Source of the DNA: Paenalkalicoccus suaedae
Lineage (GTDB): Bacteria; Bacillota; Bacilli; Bacillales; Salisediminibacteriaceae
NCBI RefSeq assembly: GCF_006965545.2
Contig: NZ_CP041372.2
Location: 2,542,001-2,606,000 of the forward strand
DNA: 64,000 nt
Direction: 5' to 3'
Positions 54,189 through 64,000 of this stretch are shown here, piece by piece. The position numbers were made by a program, and so were the translations under genes. Under the pieces are notes generated by a model, which was not told the origin of the DNA, ran no database searches, and saw nothing but the letters and a program-made list of their open reading frames with translations. The first letter of the stretch is position 1; each line of letters opens with the position of its first letter.

Positions 54189-55454
54189 TTATAGGTTGCT
54201 AATTAGTGCGTCACCAAATTCCGAACATTTCACTTCCGTAGCCCCATCCATGAGACGAGCGAAGTCATACGTTACTGTCTTGCTTGCAATCGTCTTATCC
54301 ATTGCCTGCTCGATCATGTCCGCAGCTTCTCCCCATCCTAAGTGGCGAAGCATTAGTACGCCCGATAGAAGGACAGATGATGGGTTTACTTTATCTTGTC
54401 CCGCATACTTCGGTGCAGTACCGTGAGTTGCTTCAAAGATAGCGTGTCCAGAATCGTAGTTAATATTTGCTCCTGGCGCGATACCGATTCCGCCTACTTG
54501 AGCTGCTAATGCGTCAGAAACATAGTCACCGTTTAGGTTCATTGTTGCTACTACATCAAACTCTTTTGGACGAGTAAGGATTTGCTGTAGGAAAATATCA
54601 GCGATAGAATCTTTTACGATGATTTTTCCTTCTGCTTCTGCTTTAGACTGAGCTTCGTTTGCAGCATCTTTGCCTTGCTCTTCTACGATGCGGTCATATT
54701 GAGCCCAAGTGAATACTTTATCACCAAATTCTTTTTCAGCAACTTCGTAGCCCCAGTTTTTGAAAGCTCCTTCAGTAAACTTCATGATATTACCTTTGTG
54801 AACAAGTGTAAGGCTCTTACGTCCTTCGTCTACTGCATACTGAAGCGCCGCACGTACAAGACGCTCTGTACCTTCTTTTGATACTGGCTTAATACCGATA
54901 CCAGAAGTTTCAGGGAAACGAATCTTCGTTGCTCCCATTTCGTTTTGTAGGAAGTCAATAAGCTTCTTCGCTTCGTCTGTTCCTTCTTGATACTCGATTC
55001 CTGCATAGATATCCTCAGAGTTCTCACGGAAGATAACCATATCTGTATCTTCTGGACGCTTAACAGGTGAAGGTACACCGTTGAACCAACGAACTGGACG
55101 AACACACGCAAAGAGGTCAAGCTCTTGACGAAGTGCTACGTTTAACGAGCGGAAACCGCCGCCGATTGGCGTTGTTAGAGGGCCCTTAATTGCGATGATA
55201 TACTCGCGGATTGTATCAAGTGTTGCTTCTGGTAGCCATTCGCCTGTTTGTTCGAATGCTTTCTCACCAGCTAAAACTTCTTTCCACTCAATGGACTTCT
55301 CGCCATTGTAAGCTTTGTCTACGGCAGCTTCAATAACACGTGAAGCTGCTTTCCAGATGTCTGGTCCAATTCCGTCACCCTCGATATAAGGGATAATTGG
55401 GTTATTTGGTACGTTTACTTCTCCGTTAGTTACAGTAATCTTTTGTCCTGACAT
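54189..55454 (-). CDS. icd: Isocitrate dehydrogenase (NADP)
   Basis: 421 residues from the ATG at 55454 (TAGGAGGT upstream; B. subtilis 423); the longer open frame overlaps citZ. Substrate-serine region [16 protein letters not shown], metal site [14 protein letters not shown] and nucleotide loop [18 protein letters not shown]; the lysine and tyrosine after it fit NADP preference. Decarboxylates isocitrate to 2-oxoglutarate. Confidence 0.95.
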   Translation of the reverse strand: MSGQKITVTNGEVNVPNNPIIPYIEGDGIGPDIWKAASRVIEAAVDKAYNGEKSIEWKEVLAGEKAFEQTGEWLPEATLDTIREYIIAIKGPLTTPIGGGFRSLNVALRQELDLFACVRPVRWFNGVPSPVKRPEDTDMVIFRENSEDIYAGIEYQEGTDEAKKLIDFLQNEMGATKIRFPETSGIGIKPVSKEGTERLVRAALQYAVDEGRKSLTLVHKGNIMKFTEGAFKNWGYEVAEKEFGDKVFTWAQYDRIVEEQGKDAANEAQSKAEAEGKIIVKDSIADIFLQQILTRPKEFDVVATMNLNGDYVSDALAAQVGGIGIAPGANINYDSGHAIFEATHGTAPKYAGQDKVNPSSVLLSGVLMLRHLGWGEAADMIEQAMDKTIASKTVTYDFARLMDGATEVKCSEFGDALISNL

Positions 55455-55528
55455 GAAAAAAAACCTCCTAAATTTTATGTAGAGAGGAAACCAGTGTGGC
55501 CTCCTCCTAAATATTGTAGCATGTTTGA

Positions 55529-56644
55529 TTAACGATCTTCGATGGAAATCCACTCTTGCTTATCTGGACCCGTATATTCCGCACGCGGACGGATAAGACG
55601 GTTGTTTTCGTATTGCTCTAAAATGTGCGCAATCCAACCAGATACACGGCTTACAGCAAAGATTGGTGTAAATAAGTCATGATCAATGCCTAAGCTGTGA
55701 TAAACAGATGCAGAGTAGAAATCAACGTTTGGTAATAAGCCTTTTTCGCCTACAACAATCTCATCGATCTTCACAGACATCTCATACCACTTCGTTTCAC
55801 CAGTAATATCCGTCAATTGACGTGACATTTCTTTTAGGTGCTTCGCACGTGGGTCGCCATCTTTATAAACACGGTGACCGAAGCCCATGATTTTAACTTT
55901 ACGAGATAAAGCATCCTTAATGTACGCTTCTGCTTTATCAGCTTCGCCAATTTCAGCAAGCATTTGCATCACGCGCTCGTTTGCTCCACCGTGAAGTGGA
56001 CCTTTAAGCGCACCGATTGCTGCTGTAACGCCTGAGTACATGTCAGATAATGTTGCTACACATACGCGAGCCGTAAATGTAGAAGCATTTAGCTCATGAT
56101 CTGCGTGAAGCACTAATGCTTTATTGAATGCTTCTTCGGAGATTGCGTCTGGCTCTTCTCCATTTAGCATGTATAGGAAGTTAGCTGCAAAGCTAAGCTC
56201 CTCTTTTGGTGCGATTGGATCTTTCCCTTGTCTGATGCGAGCAAAAGCAGTTACGATTGTCGGCATTTGAGCCTGTAACTTAATTGCTTTTCGCTTATTA
56301 GCCTCTTCATCTGCTTCGTCAGCCTCTTCATCAAACAATCCTAAGTTTGAAACAGCCGTGCGTAACGCCGCCATAGGATGGACTTTATCAATAGGGAATG
56401 AACGTAGCTGATCAATTACTTCGGAAGGTACAGAAGCCGCTTTTGCAAGCTCCTTTTTGAAGGAATCTAGCTCAGATTTAGTAGGTAATTTGTGGTTCCA
56501 AAGCAGGTAAACAACCTCTTCAAAACTTGCATTATCTGCTAGATCGTCAATGTTATAGCCGTGGTATGTTAACACGCCATCAATAATCGAACTTACGCTT
56601 GATGTAGTAGCTACTACACCTTCTAATCCTTTAGTTGAACTCAT
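55529..56644 (-). CDS. citZ: Citrate synthase
   Basis: 371 residues, Gram-positive dimeric type. Catalytic histidines in [12 protein letters not shown] and [13 protein letters not shown], the loop [14 protein letters not shown] and C-terminal Asp region. An acidic insert ([12 protein letters not shown]) follows position 105. Head of citZ-icd-mdh. A palindrome and a cre-like site lie upstream. Confidence 0.96.
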   Translation of the reverse strand: MSSTKGLEGVVATTSSVSSIIDGVLTYHGYNIDDLADNASFEEVVYLLWNHKLPTKSELDSFKKELAKAASVPSEVIDQLRSFPIDKVHPMAALRTAVSNLGLFDEEADEADEEANKRKAIKLQAQMPTIVTAFARIRQGKDPIAPKEELSFAANFLYMLNGEEPDAISEEAFNKALVLHADHELNASTFTARVCVATLSDMYSGVTAAIGALKGPLHGGANERVMQMLAEIGEADKAEAYIKDALSRKVKIMGFGHRVYKDGDPRAKHLKEMSRQLTDITGETKWYEMSVKIDEIVVGEKGLLPNVDFYSASVYHSLGIDHDLFTPIFAVSRVSGWIAHILEQYENNRLIRPRAEYTGPDKQEWISIEDR

Positions 56645-56732
56645 GCTACCTCTCCTTTACAAATGAAATGCGGGAATTATGAACCCGTTTGCGCGAAGGA
56701 ACTTGGTGTAAACGTAACCTGTGAAGGAATCT

Positions 56733-56748
56733 ATTATATCGATATAAT
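56733..56748. promoter_or_regulatory. Perfect 16-bp palindrome at the citZ promoter
   Basis: ATTATATCGATATAAT, fully self-complementary, containing a TATAAT that can serve as the citZ -10, 89-104 bases upstream of citZ. Its position suits an operator. It does not match the ATAA-N7-TTAT CcpC box closely, so the regulator is open. Confidence 0.5.
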
Positions 56749-56801
56749 GAATACCCTAACTGCTCACAAACAAAACCTGCTTGATATGGCAAAGATATGT
56801 T

Positions 56802-56815
56802 AGAAAGCGGTTACG
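56802..56815 (+). promoter_or_regulatory. Candidate cre (CcpA) site upstream of citZ
   Basis: AGAAAGCGGTTACG, a partial cre match, about 160 bases upstream of citZ. citZ is CcpA-repressed in B. subtilis. Distance and two outer mismatches keep confidence low. Confidence 0.35.
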
Positions 56816-56988
56816 AAAAACCTTAATCGCTTGAACCAAAATAGCATCAATTATGTATTTGGTTTGATTACGCTTCCTATTATACCATTTTTCACATTTT
56901 TGTGAACTCATAAATCCTAAATCCAACAAAGATTCATACTTATATTATTATTTTAATTTGTCTTACAATTCACAAACTACCCTCCCCA

Positions 56989-57459
56989 TTAGCCACCTAA
57001 TGAGGAGAAAAATTGTACAGCCCGCATTGCTAAATACGCGATACCAGCGCCAATTAAAGGACCTACCGCAACCCCACCAAACAGAGCGACAGCGAGGATT
57101 GTTCCTACTACTAGCGCTACAGTAATGTGTGGATCATTTTGCAGGAGATCTATCCCGTTTGCTGCGATAATCGCAACGAATATTCCTGAACCAAGCGCAA
57201 TCCATGCATAGGAAGATTTTATCGCTCCCTGCAAATCACGTAAGCCAATCTCACCCGTTACTATCGGTACAAGCACAGCTATTGTAATAATTGTTACTCC
57301 TATTTGAATACCTCTTGATTGCGCAAACGGTAGAATTCGATCCCCTAATCCGCTCCATTGCACGATAAGCAAAAATGCGCAGGCTATTATAAGAGACTGA
57401 TTCTTAGCAAACATGCCTATCGCAAGTAAAATGAGCATAAAGATAGTAGCCTGTGACAT
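56989..57459 (-). CDS. ytwI: DUF441 family membrane protein
   Basis: 156 residues with four to five hydrophobic segments and the glycine-rich C-terminus (GGVAVGPLIGAGIAYL) of DUF441. Function unknown. Between fxsA and citZ as in B. subtilis ytwI. Confidence 0.88.
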   Translation of the reverse strand: MSQATIFMLILLAIGMFAKNQSLIIACAFLLIVQWSGLGDRILPFAQSRGIQIGVTIITIAVLVPIVTGEIGLRDLQGAIKSSYAWIALGSGIFVAIIAANGIDLLQNDPHITVALVVGTILAVALFGGVAVGPLIGAGIAYLAMRAVQFFSSLGG

Positions 57460-57478
57460 TCGTTAATTCCTTTCTAGA

Positions 57479-57886
57479 TTAAAACTTTCTTCCCATCCCG
57501 TTCATGTAAATAAAGTTACCATTTGACGCCATTTTTTGAAAGAAACGCTGGAGGATTTGCTTAAAGCCTTTGCGTGTTGGCGGTAGCAGTAGTAAGAAAC
57601 CAACCGTATCGGTTAGGAATCCGGGTGTGAGAAGTAGTAGTCCACCAATTAAAATACAGACTCCATCAAGCATTTCCTCGCCGGGCACCATGCCTTGTTG
57701 AGACTTGAGTTGCGCTCTTCTATACGCTTGTAGCCCCTCTTTTTTAGCAAGCCACGCGCCTATGATACCTGTTAATACGATCAGTCCAAATGTTGGCCAG
57801 ATGCCTATCCAATTCCCAGCCAAGATAAATACAACTATTTCAAGAGCTGGTACGATGATCATTAGTAGCAGAAATATTCTACCCAT
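57479..57886 (-). CDS. fxsA: FxsA family membrane protein
   Basis: 135 residues with the FxsA pattern: two N-terminal membrane segments (PALEIVVFILAGNWIG; TFGLIVLTGIIGAWLAKKEG) then LKSQQGMVPGEEMLDGVCILIGGLLLLTPGFLTDTVG in pieces, about 65-105. E. coli FxsA affects phage exclusion; its role in Bacillus is unknown (ytzA). Pairs with ytwI. Confidence 0.88.
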   Translation of the reverse strand: MGRIFLLLMIIVPALEIVVFILAGNWIGIWPTFGLIVLTGIIGAWLAKKEGLQAYRRAQLKSQQGMVPGEEMLDGVCILIGGLLLLTPGFLTDTVGFLLLLPPTRKGFKQILQRFFQKMASNGNFIYMNGMGRKF

Positions 57887-58269
57887 AGTCTTGTCCTCCT
57901 ATTCTGTGACGCCATGTGGACGACGTCCTTCTATCTTATATACGGCGCAGGTGATTCTGCGTTTCTTTTATTATACTAATTTTAAGTCGGGTATGTCGCT
58001 TTTATTGAGAGGTTATTGTTTACGCACTAGATTCTCTTCTCGTTTGTTGGAGACTCTATGATCTTTTTAACCCTTCGTGTGTAATGCGCACATGAACAGC
58101 TTTTATGCGCGAAGTGCCACATTATCAAAACCCTTACTGATTCATTCGCGCTAGTTGCTAGTAAAGTTGTAGGTTTGCCTATTGAAAGTTGCTAAGGAGG
58201 AAATTCATATTGTTTAACATGATGGTTAACTAGAATGAGTAATGGTTTTGTAGCTTTGTGATTTAGTTA

Positions 58270-58440
58270 AGTGCCTTAATTGGTTTTTATGTGCCGCATT
58301 TCAGAGTTATGGACTTTATTCTGGACTTATGTTCCACATTTGAAAGTTATGGACTTCGTCCTCTTTTTGCACTCTGTTATGTGCCTTATTTGGTTTTTAT
58401 GTGCCGCATTTCAGAGTTATGGACTTCATGCCATAACAGC
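58270..58440. repeat. 20-bp-phased TTATG array
   Basis: TTATG recurs at 58287, 58307, 58327 and 58347 and again at 58377, 58397 and 58417, that is 20-bp steps with one break of 30. Units alternate TTATGTGCCGCATTTCAGAG and TTATGGACTT types. Between fxsA and pyk; no gene seen in 57887-58533. Confidence 0.82.
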
Positions 58441-58477
58441 TACCCCAAACAGCACCGATGATCAACCCTCACAAAAT

Positions 58478-58521
58478 CAAGAGAGACTTAGCGCATCTCT
58501 ATGCGCTAAGCCTCTCTTTCA
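58478..58521 (-). terminator. Terminator of pfkA-pyk
   Basis: 17-bp hairpin AGAGGCTTAGCGCAT/ATGCGCTAAGTCTCT with loop AGAG, then TTGATTTTG on the minus strand. Confidence 0.8.
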
Positions 58522-58533
58522 AAAACGTCTTTA

Positions 58534-60288
58534 TTATAGAATGCTAGCTGAACCTTTGTAGATTTTCCCTTGTGTACCATCGACTGTGATTAGTTCACCG
58601 TCATTTAATAAGTTCGTTGCGTTTTCAACGCCAACTACTACAGGGATTCCAAGGTTAAGACCTACTACGGCAGCGTGAGATGTTAATCCGCCCTGCTCTG
58701 TGATGACAGCACTTGCTTTTTCGAATGCTTCCATCATGTCGCGGTCTGTCATTGTTGTTACAAGGATGTCACCAGTTTGTGTTTTGCGGATTGCTTCTTC
58801 AGCAGTTTTCGCAATAACAACGTTCCCCTTTGTCACCTTGCGGCCAATACCTTGACCAGAAGCTAATACTTCTCCAACAACGTGGATCTTCATAAGGTTT
58901 GTTGTACCTGTTTCACCAACTGGAACACCAGCTGTAATAACAACCAGGTCTCCGTTTTTCACTAGACCAGTCTTCGTTGCTTCGTCAACAGAAAGCTGAA
59001 GCATTTCGTCTGTTGTATCTACTGCTTTACCTACGTGCGCGTCTACACCCCATACTAGAGATAGAGAACGGCTTACACGCTCGTCGCTAGTTACAGCAAC
59101 GATCGTAGCTTCTGGACGATACTTCGAAATCATTTTAGCTGTGTGTCCACTTTGAGTAGCTGTCAGAATAGCAGATGCCTCAAGGTTTAACGCAGTGTGA
59201 GCCACAGATTGGCTGATTGCTTCAGTGATTGTGTGCTCGCTCTCTTTAGAAATACGACGAAGAATTTCTTCGTGCTTTAACGCAGACTCAGCGCGCACGG
59301 CAATGTTAGCCATTGTGTTTACTGATTCTACCGGATACGTTCCTGCTGCTGTTTCACCAGAAAGCATGATAGCATCTGTGCCATCAAAGATTGCGTTTGC
59401 TACGTCAGATGCTTCCGCGCGCGTTGGGCGTGGGTTACGTTGCATTGAATCAAGCATTTGAGTCGCAGTGATAACTGGCTTACCTAGACGGTTACACTTT
59501 TTGATAAGCATTTTTTGTACAAGTGGTACCTCTTCAGCTGGAATCTCTACGCCAAGGTCTCCACGAGCAACCATTAGTCCGTCAGAAACTTCAAGGATTT
59601 CGTCGATATTGTCGACACCCTCTTGGTTTTCGATCTTAGGAATAATTTGAATGTGTGCAGCTTGGTTCTTTTCAAGAAGCTCACGAATTTCAAGAACGTC
59701 CGAAGCGCGACGAACAAATGATGCTGCGATAAAGTCTACATCTTGCTCGATACCGAATAGGATATCATTTGCATCCTTTTCTGTAATACCAGGAAGGTTT
59801 ACGCTCACGTTTGGTACGTTAACGCCTTTTTTATTTTTAAGTGTGCCACTGTTTAACACTTCTGTGATTAGCTCTTCGTCACGCACTTCCGTTACTAGTA
59901 GCTCGATAAGTCCATCGTCTAATAGTAGCTTTGATCCTACCTCTACATCCTTAACAAGACCAGGATACGTGATAGAGATGACTTCGTTATTACCAACTAC
60001 TTCTGTCATTGAAACGCGAAGTTTTTGACCTTTTTCAAGCTCAGCCACGCCACCTTCTAACGTTTGCGTACGAATCTCAGGACCCTTAGTGTCTAAAAGA
60101 ATAGCTACACTTTTGTTTGCTTCCTTTGCAGCTTCACGAATCGATTTAATACGAGCTCCGTGCTCTTCAAAATCTCCGTGAGAGAAGTTTAGGCGAGATA
60201 CGTTCATCCCAGCGTCAATTAGCTTTGTTAATTTCTCTTTCGACTCACTTGCTGGTCCGATCGTACAAACAATTTTCGTTTTCCTCAT
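58534..60288 (-). CDS. pyk: Pyruvate kinase
   Basis: 584 residues, the long Bacillus form. Core motifs [14 protein letters not shown]-type start (VSRLNFSHG), [20 protein letters not shown] and the allosteric C-domain, followed by an extra PEP-utiliser domain (about 480-584) with [13 protein letters not shown]. Makes pyruvate and ATP. Downstream of pfkA in one operon, 93 bases apart. Confidence 0.96.
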   Translation of the reverse strand: MRKTKIVCTIGPASESKEKLTKLIDAGMNVSRLNFSHGDFEEHGARIKSIREAAKEANKSVAILLDTKGPEIRTQTLEGGVAELEKGQKLRVSMTEVVGNNEVISITYPGLVKDVEVGSKLLLDDGLIELLVTEVRDEELITEVLNSGTLKNKKGVNVPNVSVNLPGITEKDANDILFGIEQDVDFIAASFVRRASDVLEIRELLEKNQAAHIQIIPKIENQEGVDNIDEILEVSDGLMVARGDLGVEIPAEEVPLVQKMLIKKCNRLGKPVITATQMLDSMQRNPRPTRAEASDVANAIFDGTDAIMLSGETAAGTYPVESVNTMANIAVRAESALKHEEILRRISKESEHTITEAISQSVAHTALNLEASAILTATQSGHTAKMISKYRPEATIVAVTSDERVSRSLSLVWGVDAHVGKAVDTTDEMLQLSVDEATKTGLVKNGDLVVITAGVPVGETGTTNLMKIHVVGEVLASGQGIGRKVTKGNVVIAKTAEEAIRKTQTGDILVTTMTDRDMMEAFEKASAVITEQGGLTSHAAVVGLNLGIPVVVGVENATNLLNDGELITVDGTQGKIYKGSASIL

Positions 60289-60381
60289 TATGTTATTCCT
60301 CCTATGATTTAGTCGCTTTTAAAAAGCTTGGGAAAATACCCATAGAAAAGCCAGGACACGCAAGTGCCCTAGCTATGCTCA

Positions 60382-61341
<960 letters not shown>

Positions 61342-61388
61342 CTAAATCGTTCACCTCGAATTTTGGCATACTTTTTTCATATGGTTTT

Positions 61389-61417
61389 AAAATAACACTT
61401 TCGAAATGCATTTACAA
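61389..61417 (-). promoter_or_regulatory. Candidate SigA promoter of pfkA-pyk
   Basis: TTGTAA (61412-61417), 17-base spacer, TATTTT (61389-61394) on the minus strand, about 50 bases upstream of pfkA. Confidence 0.5.
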
Positions 61418-61471
61418 TAGAGATCAGACCTCTTACTTTAGCCTACTGCGACAACGGTTTGAAAGTATTAC

Positions 61472-62449
61472 TTATTTACCAACGATGACACCGTTTACAT
61501 CGGTATACTCTCCGATTTTATTAAATTTTTCGTAACGTTCGTAAACGAGCGCTTCTCCGTCAATATTTGTAAGCTCCTTTAACGCTTTTTGCAAGGACTG
61601 CTTGATATACCCAGTCTGCGTCTCCATATCTCGATGTGCCCCGCCCCTTACTTCAGGAACTACCTCATCAATTAAGCCCAGCTCTTTTAATTCAGGAGCT
61701 GTGATTTTCATTGTTTCTGCTGCGCGCTTCGCTAGGCTTGCATCCTTCCATAGTAAAGCGGCCGCACCTTCTGGTGAAATAACGGAGTACGTCGAGTTTT
61801 CGAGCATCAGAAGGCGATCTCCTACACCTAACGCTAACGCTCCCCCACTTCCACCTTCTCCAATGACGATACAAATAATTGGGACGCGAAGACCCGCCAT
61901 TTCAATTAAATTACGAGCGATTGCTTCACTTTGACCGCGCTCTTCCGCTGCTCTACCTGGGTAGGCCCCTTTTGTGTCGATGAAATTGATAATCGGTCGA
62001 CCAAACTTCTCTGCCTGCTTCATAAGGCGTAATGCTTTACGATACCCTTCTGGGTGAGGCATTCCAAAGTTGCGGCGAATGTTATCCTTTGTATCCTTCC
62101 CCCGCTGATGACCTATAACCGTTATCGGTTGTCCTTCAAACATAGCAATTCCGCCAACTATCGCTTCGTCGTCTCCATAGGTACGATCTCCATGCAACTC
62201 TAAGAAAGAGGTGAATAAGCGATCAATATAATCTTGTGTTGTTGGACGTTTGCCGTGTCTCGCAATATGCACGCGATCCCACGCCGTCATGTTGCCGTAA
62301 ATATCTTGTTCTAACTGCTCTAAACGCTTCTCTAATTTCTCAATTTCTCCAGACATATCAATCTCTTTTTCCTCCGTAAAGGCTTTGAGCTCTGATATTT
62401 TATCTCGTAACTCTGTAATTGGCTTCTCGAACGGTAATTCTTCTGGCAT
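61472..62449 (-). CDS. accA: Acetyl-CoA carboxylase carboxyltransferase subunit alpha
   Basis: 325 residues. Helical N-terminus (1-70) then the crotonase-type carboxyltransferase core ([26 protein letters not shown] cut as [48 protein letters not shown]). With AccD it transfers CO2 from biotin to acetyl-CoA. 15 bases after the accD stop. Confidence 0.96.
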   Translation of the reverse strand: MPEELPFEKPITELRDKISELKAFTEEKEIDMSGEIEKLEKRLEQLEQDIYGNMTAWDRVHIARHGKRPTTQDYIDRLFTSFLELHGDRTYGDDEAIVGGIAMFEGQPITVIGHQRGKDTKDNIRRNFGMPHPEGYRKALRLMKQAEKFGRPIINFIDTKGAYPGRAAEERGQSEAIARNLIEMAGLRVPIICIVIGEGGSGGALALGVGDRLLMLENSTYSVISPEGAAALLWKDASLAKRAAETMKITAPELKELGLIDEVVPEVRGGAHRDMETQTGYIKQSLQKALKELTNIDGEALVYERYEKFNKIGEYTDVNGVIVGK

Positions 62450-62464
62450 GCTTGATTCTCCCCT

Positions 62465-63310
62465 CTATGCTGAATGAATCGCAACGATTGTTTTTAATGT
62501 TTCTTTCATTTCATGTCGATGAACAACCATATCCAATTGCCCGTGCTCCATTAAAAACTCGGCCGTTTGGAAATCATCCGGTAGCTTTTGGCGAATCGTC
62601 TGTTCAATGATTCGTCTTCCCGCAAATCCAATAAGTGCGCCAGGCTCTGCGATATTAATATCGCCTAATGATGCGAAACTTGCAGAAACCCCACCAGTAG
62701 TTGGATGAGTCATGATACTTACAAATAGAAGCCCCTCTTCGTGCAAGCGTCTGAGTGCAGTACTTGTCTTAGCCATCTGCATAAGACTAAAGACGCCCTC
62801 CTGCATTCTCGCGCCACCAGAGGCTGCAAACATGAGGAATGGCTTGCGTTCTTCAATCGCAATAGAGATCGCACGCACCATCTTTTCGCCCACAACAGAT
62901 CCCATACTCCCCATTCGAAAGCGAGCATCCATGATCCCAACAATGACTCCGTAGCCATCAATAGTACCACGGCCCGTCACAACAGCTTCGTTTAAGCCAG
63001 TCTTTTCTCGGTCCATCGCAGACTTTCGCTCATATTCGGGGAAGCCAAGGGGATCCTTCGCAATCATGTCGCGGTCAAATTCCTCGAAGCTACCTTCGTC
63101 AAGCGTCCACTCAATGCGATCCTCGGCACCTATACGATGATGGAAGCCGCACTGGTCACAAACAAGTTTGTTGTTACGAAGCTCTTTTATGTAACTAATA
63201 GATTTACATTTAGGACATTTACTCATTAACCCTTCTGGCACTTCTTGCTTTGCTTTTTCAGAAGGGATGGTTGCATATTTCGGTTTTTTTGAAAATAAGT
63301 CCCTTATCAT
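62465..63310 (-). CDS. accD: Acetyl-CoA carboxylase carboxyltransferase subunit beta
   Basis: 281 residues. N-terminal zinc ribbon ([20 protein letters not shown], about 32-58), then [27 protein letters not shown] and [13 protein letters not shown]. Partner of AccA. 25 bases after the regulator gene. Confidence 0.96.
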   Translation of the reverse strand: MIRDLFSKKPKYATIPSEKAKQEVPEGLMSKCPKCKSISYIKELRNNKLVCDQCGFHHRIGAEDRIEWTLDEGSFEEFDRDMIAKDPLGFPEYERKSAMDREKTGLNEAVVTGRGTIDGYGVIVGIMDARFRMGSMGSVVGEKMVRAISIAIEERKPFLMFAASGGARMQEGVFSLMQMAKTSTALRRLHEEGLLFVSIMTHPTTGGVSASFASLGDINIAEPGALIGFAGRRIIEQTIRQKLPDDFQTAEFLMEHGQLDMVVHRHEMKETLKTIVAIHSA

Positions 63311-63335
63311 AGGAAATCACCTCATAAGTTAGGTT

Positions 63336-63995
63336 TTAAAATTGACTATTTGCTAAGTGAATATTCATTTTATCAACGGCTCTACTAACATCTCTACATT
63401 TAATTGCTTCGACGATTGACTCGTGCTCCTCTAAAGCATGCTCCATGCGCCCTTCTCTTGATAGGGATTCTCTAAGCGCGACTTTACTATATTCGACGAG
63501 CGGTCTCCAAATATTCATCATGAGTTTATTTTGACTGATTTGAACAATTGTTTTATGAAAGAGGATGTCCTCCTCTACAGGAATGTGGCCATCACGCCAT
63601 ACGTGGTAAGAATCACGAAGAACATTCTCTAATTCTTCTACTTCCTCGGCTGTCGCTCGGTCACATGCGAGCCTGACAGCTTCTACCTCTATCATTCGCC
63701 TTGTCTCTCTAAGATCCCTTCTCGCTCTCGGATCCTGTAAAAAAAAGCTTGCCAGAATTTCCGCCAATCGGTGACTTCCTGCTTGCTTTACAAAGGTGCC
63801 TTCTCCTTTTCTTGTCTCAATTAAATCTAATAGCTCTAGAGAACGCAGTGCCTCTCTGACAGACGATCTTCCTACCTGTAGTCGCTCTGATAGATCGCGC
63901 TCAGAGGGTAGCTTGTCCCCGGCACTTAAATCATTTGTCATGATTAGTTGTTCAATCTCTTTTAAGATCCGAACGTATACCTTATTTTCTGTCAC
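63336..63995 (-). CDS. GntR-family (FadR/FCD) transcriptional regulator
   Basis: 219 residues from a GTG at 63995, so close to the window edge that the ribosome site is not visible and a start further upstream is possible. Winged helix (LPSERDLSERLQVGRSSVRE, about 29-48; RKGEGTFV), then an FCD ligand-binding domain (RRMIEVEAVRLACDRA; ILFHKTIVQ; EHESIVEAI) whose Asp/His pattern suggests a metal site. Ligand unknown. Its place above accDA, between a malic enzyme gene and acc in relatives, suggests control of acid metabolism, but this is inference. Confidence 0.85.
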   Translation of the reverse strand: MTENKVYVRILKEIEQLIMTNDLSAGDKLPSERDLSERLQVGRSSVREALRSLELLDLIETRKGEGTFVKQAGSHRLAEILASFFLQDPRARRDLRETRRMIEVEAVRLACDRATAEEVEELENVLRDSYHVWRDGHIPVEEDILFHKTIVQISQNKLMMNIWRPLVEYSKVALRESLSREGRMEHALEEHESIVEAIKCRDVSRAVDKMNIHLANSQF

Positions 63996-64000
63996 CGCCA

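Overview
The window is a stretch of Bacillaceae chromosome (Firmicutes). It carries sspI (spore protein), SigG- and SigW-like promoters, two T-box leaders and the Bacillus gene order etfAB-fadB-fadR-lcfA ... mutS2-polX-cvpA-zapA-rnhC-pheTS-sspI ... rplT-rpmI-infC-thrS-ytxC-dnaI-dnaB-nrdR-speD-gapB-coaE-ytaF-mutM-polA-phoR-phoP-mdh-icd-citZ-pyk-pfkA-accA-accD. An mqnC gene (futalosine menaquinone route) where B. subtilis uses the Men route fits a Bacillus halodurans-like alkaliphile. That genus-level guess is inference. Almost every gene lies on the minus strand.

Layout: 1-6.5 kb is a fatty-acid degradation operon (two tandem acyl-CoA ligases, FadR with its operator, enoyl-CoA hydratase, both ETF subunits). 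6.5-10.6 kb is an AT-rich accessory island with a frameshifted secreted trypsin-like protease, a lipoprotein and a broken orphan gene, surrounded by repeats. 10.6-19.1 kb holds a DUF350 protein with an adjacent 27-residue membrane smORF, mutS2, polX, cvpA, zapA, an NTase-like gene, rnhC and a GNAT. 19.5-30 kb holds pheST with a T-box, an rRNA methylase, sspI, ysdC, dut, ysdB, small membrane proteins and the infC-rpmI-rplT operon with its attenuator leader. 30-41 kb holds a PAS-GGDEF-EAL protein, thrS with a T-box, ytxC, mqnC and the primosome genes dnaI and dnaB with nrdR. 41.8-48.7 kb holds speD, gapB and the polA-mutM-ytaF-coaE cluster. 49.8-64 kb holds phoPR, a MaoC-like protein, the TCA genes mdh-icd-citZ, pyk-pfkA, accDA and a GntR regulator.

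The most unusual content is non-coding. The intergenic gaps hold at least two families of long, highly structured repeats. I call them A (7 copies, about 170-190 nt core plus 43-52 bp hairpin units) and B (6 full copies plus one internally deleted copy, about 160-185 nt). Their stems differ in sequence between copies but stay base-paired, so they behave like structured RNAs or DNA hairpins under selection. At three sites they occur in the same order and orientation, B, then an AT-rich 21-bp-phased stretch (C), then A, as one composite element of about 0.6-0.9 kb with no ORF. Separate arrays of 20/21/42-bp period, often with a TTATCCG core, fill other gaps. I do not recognise these families.
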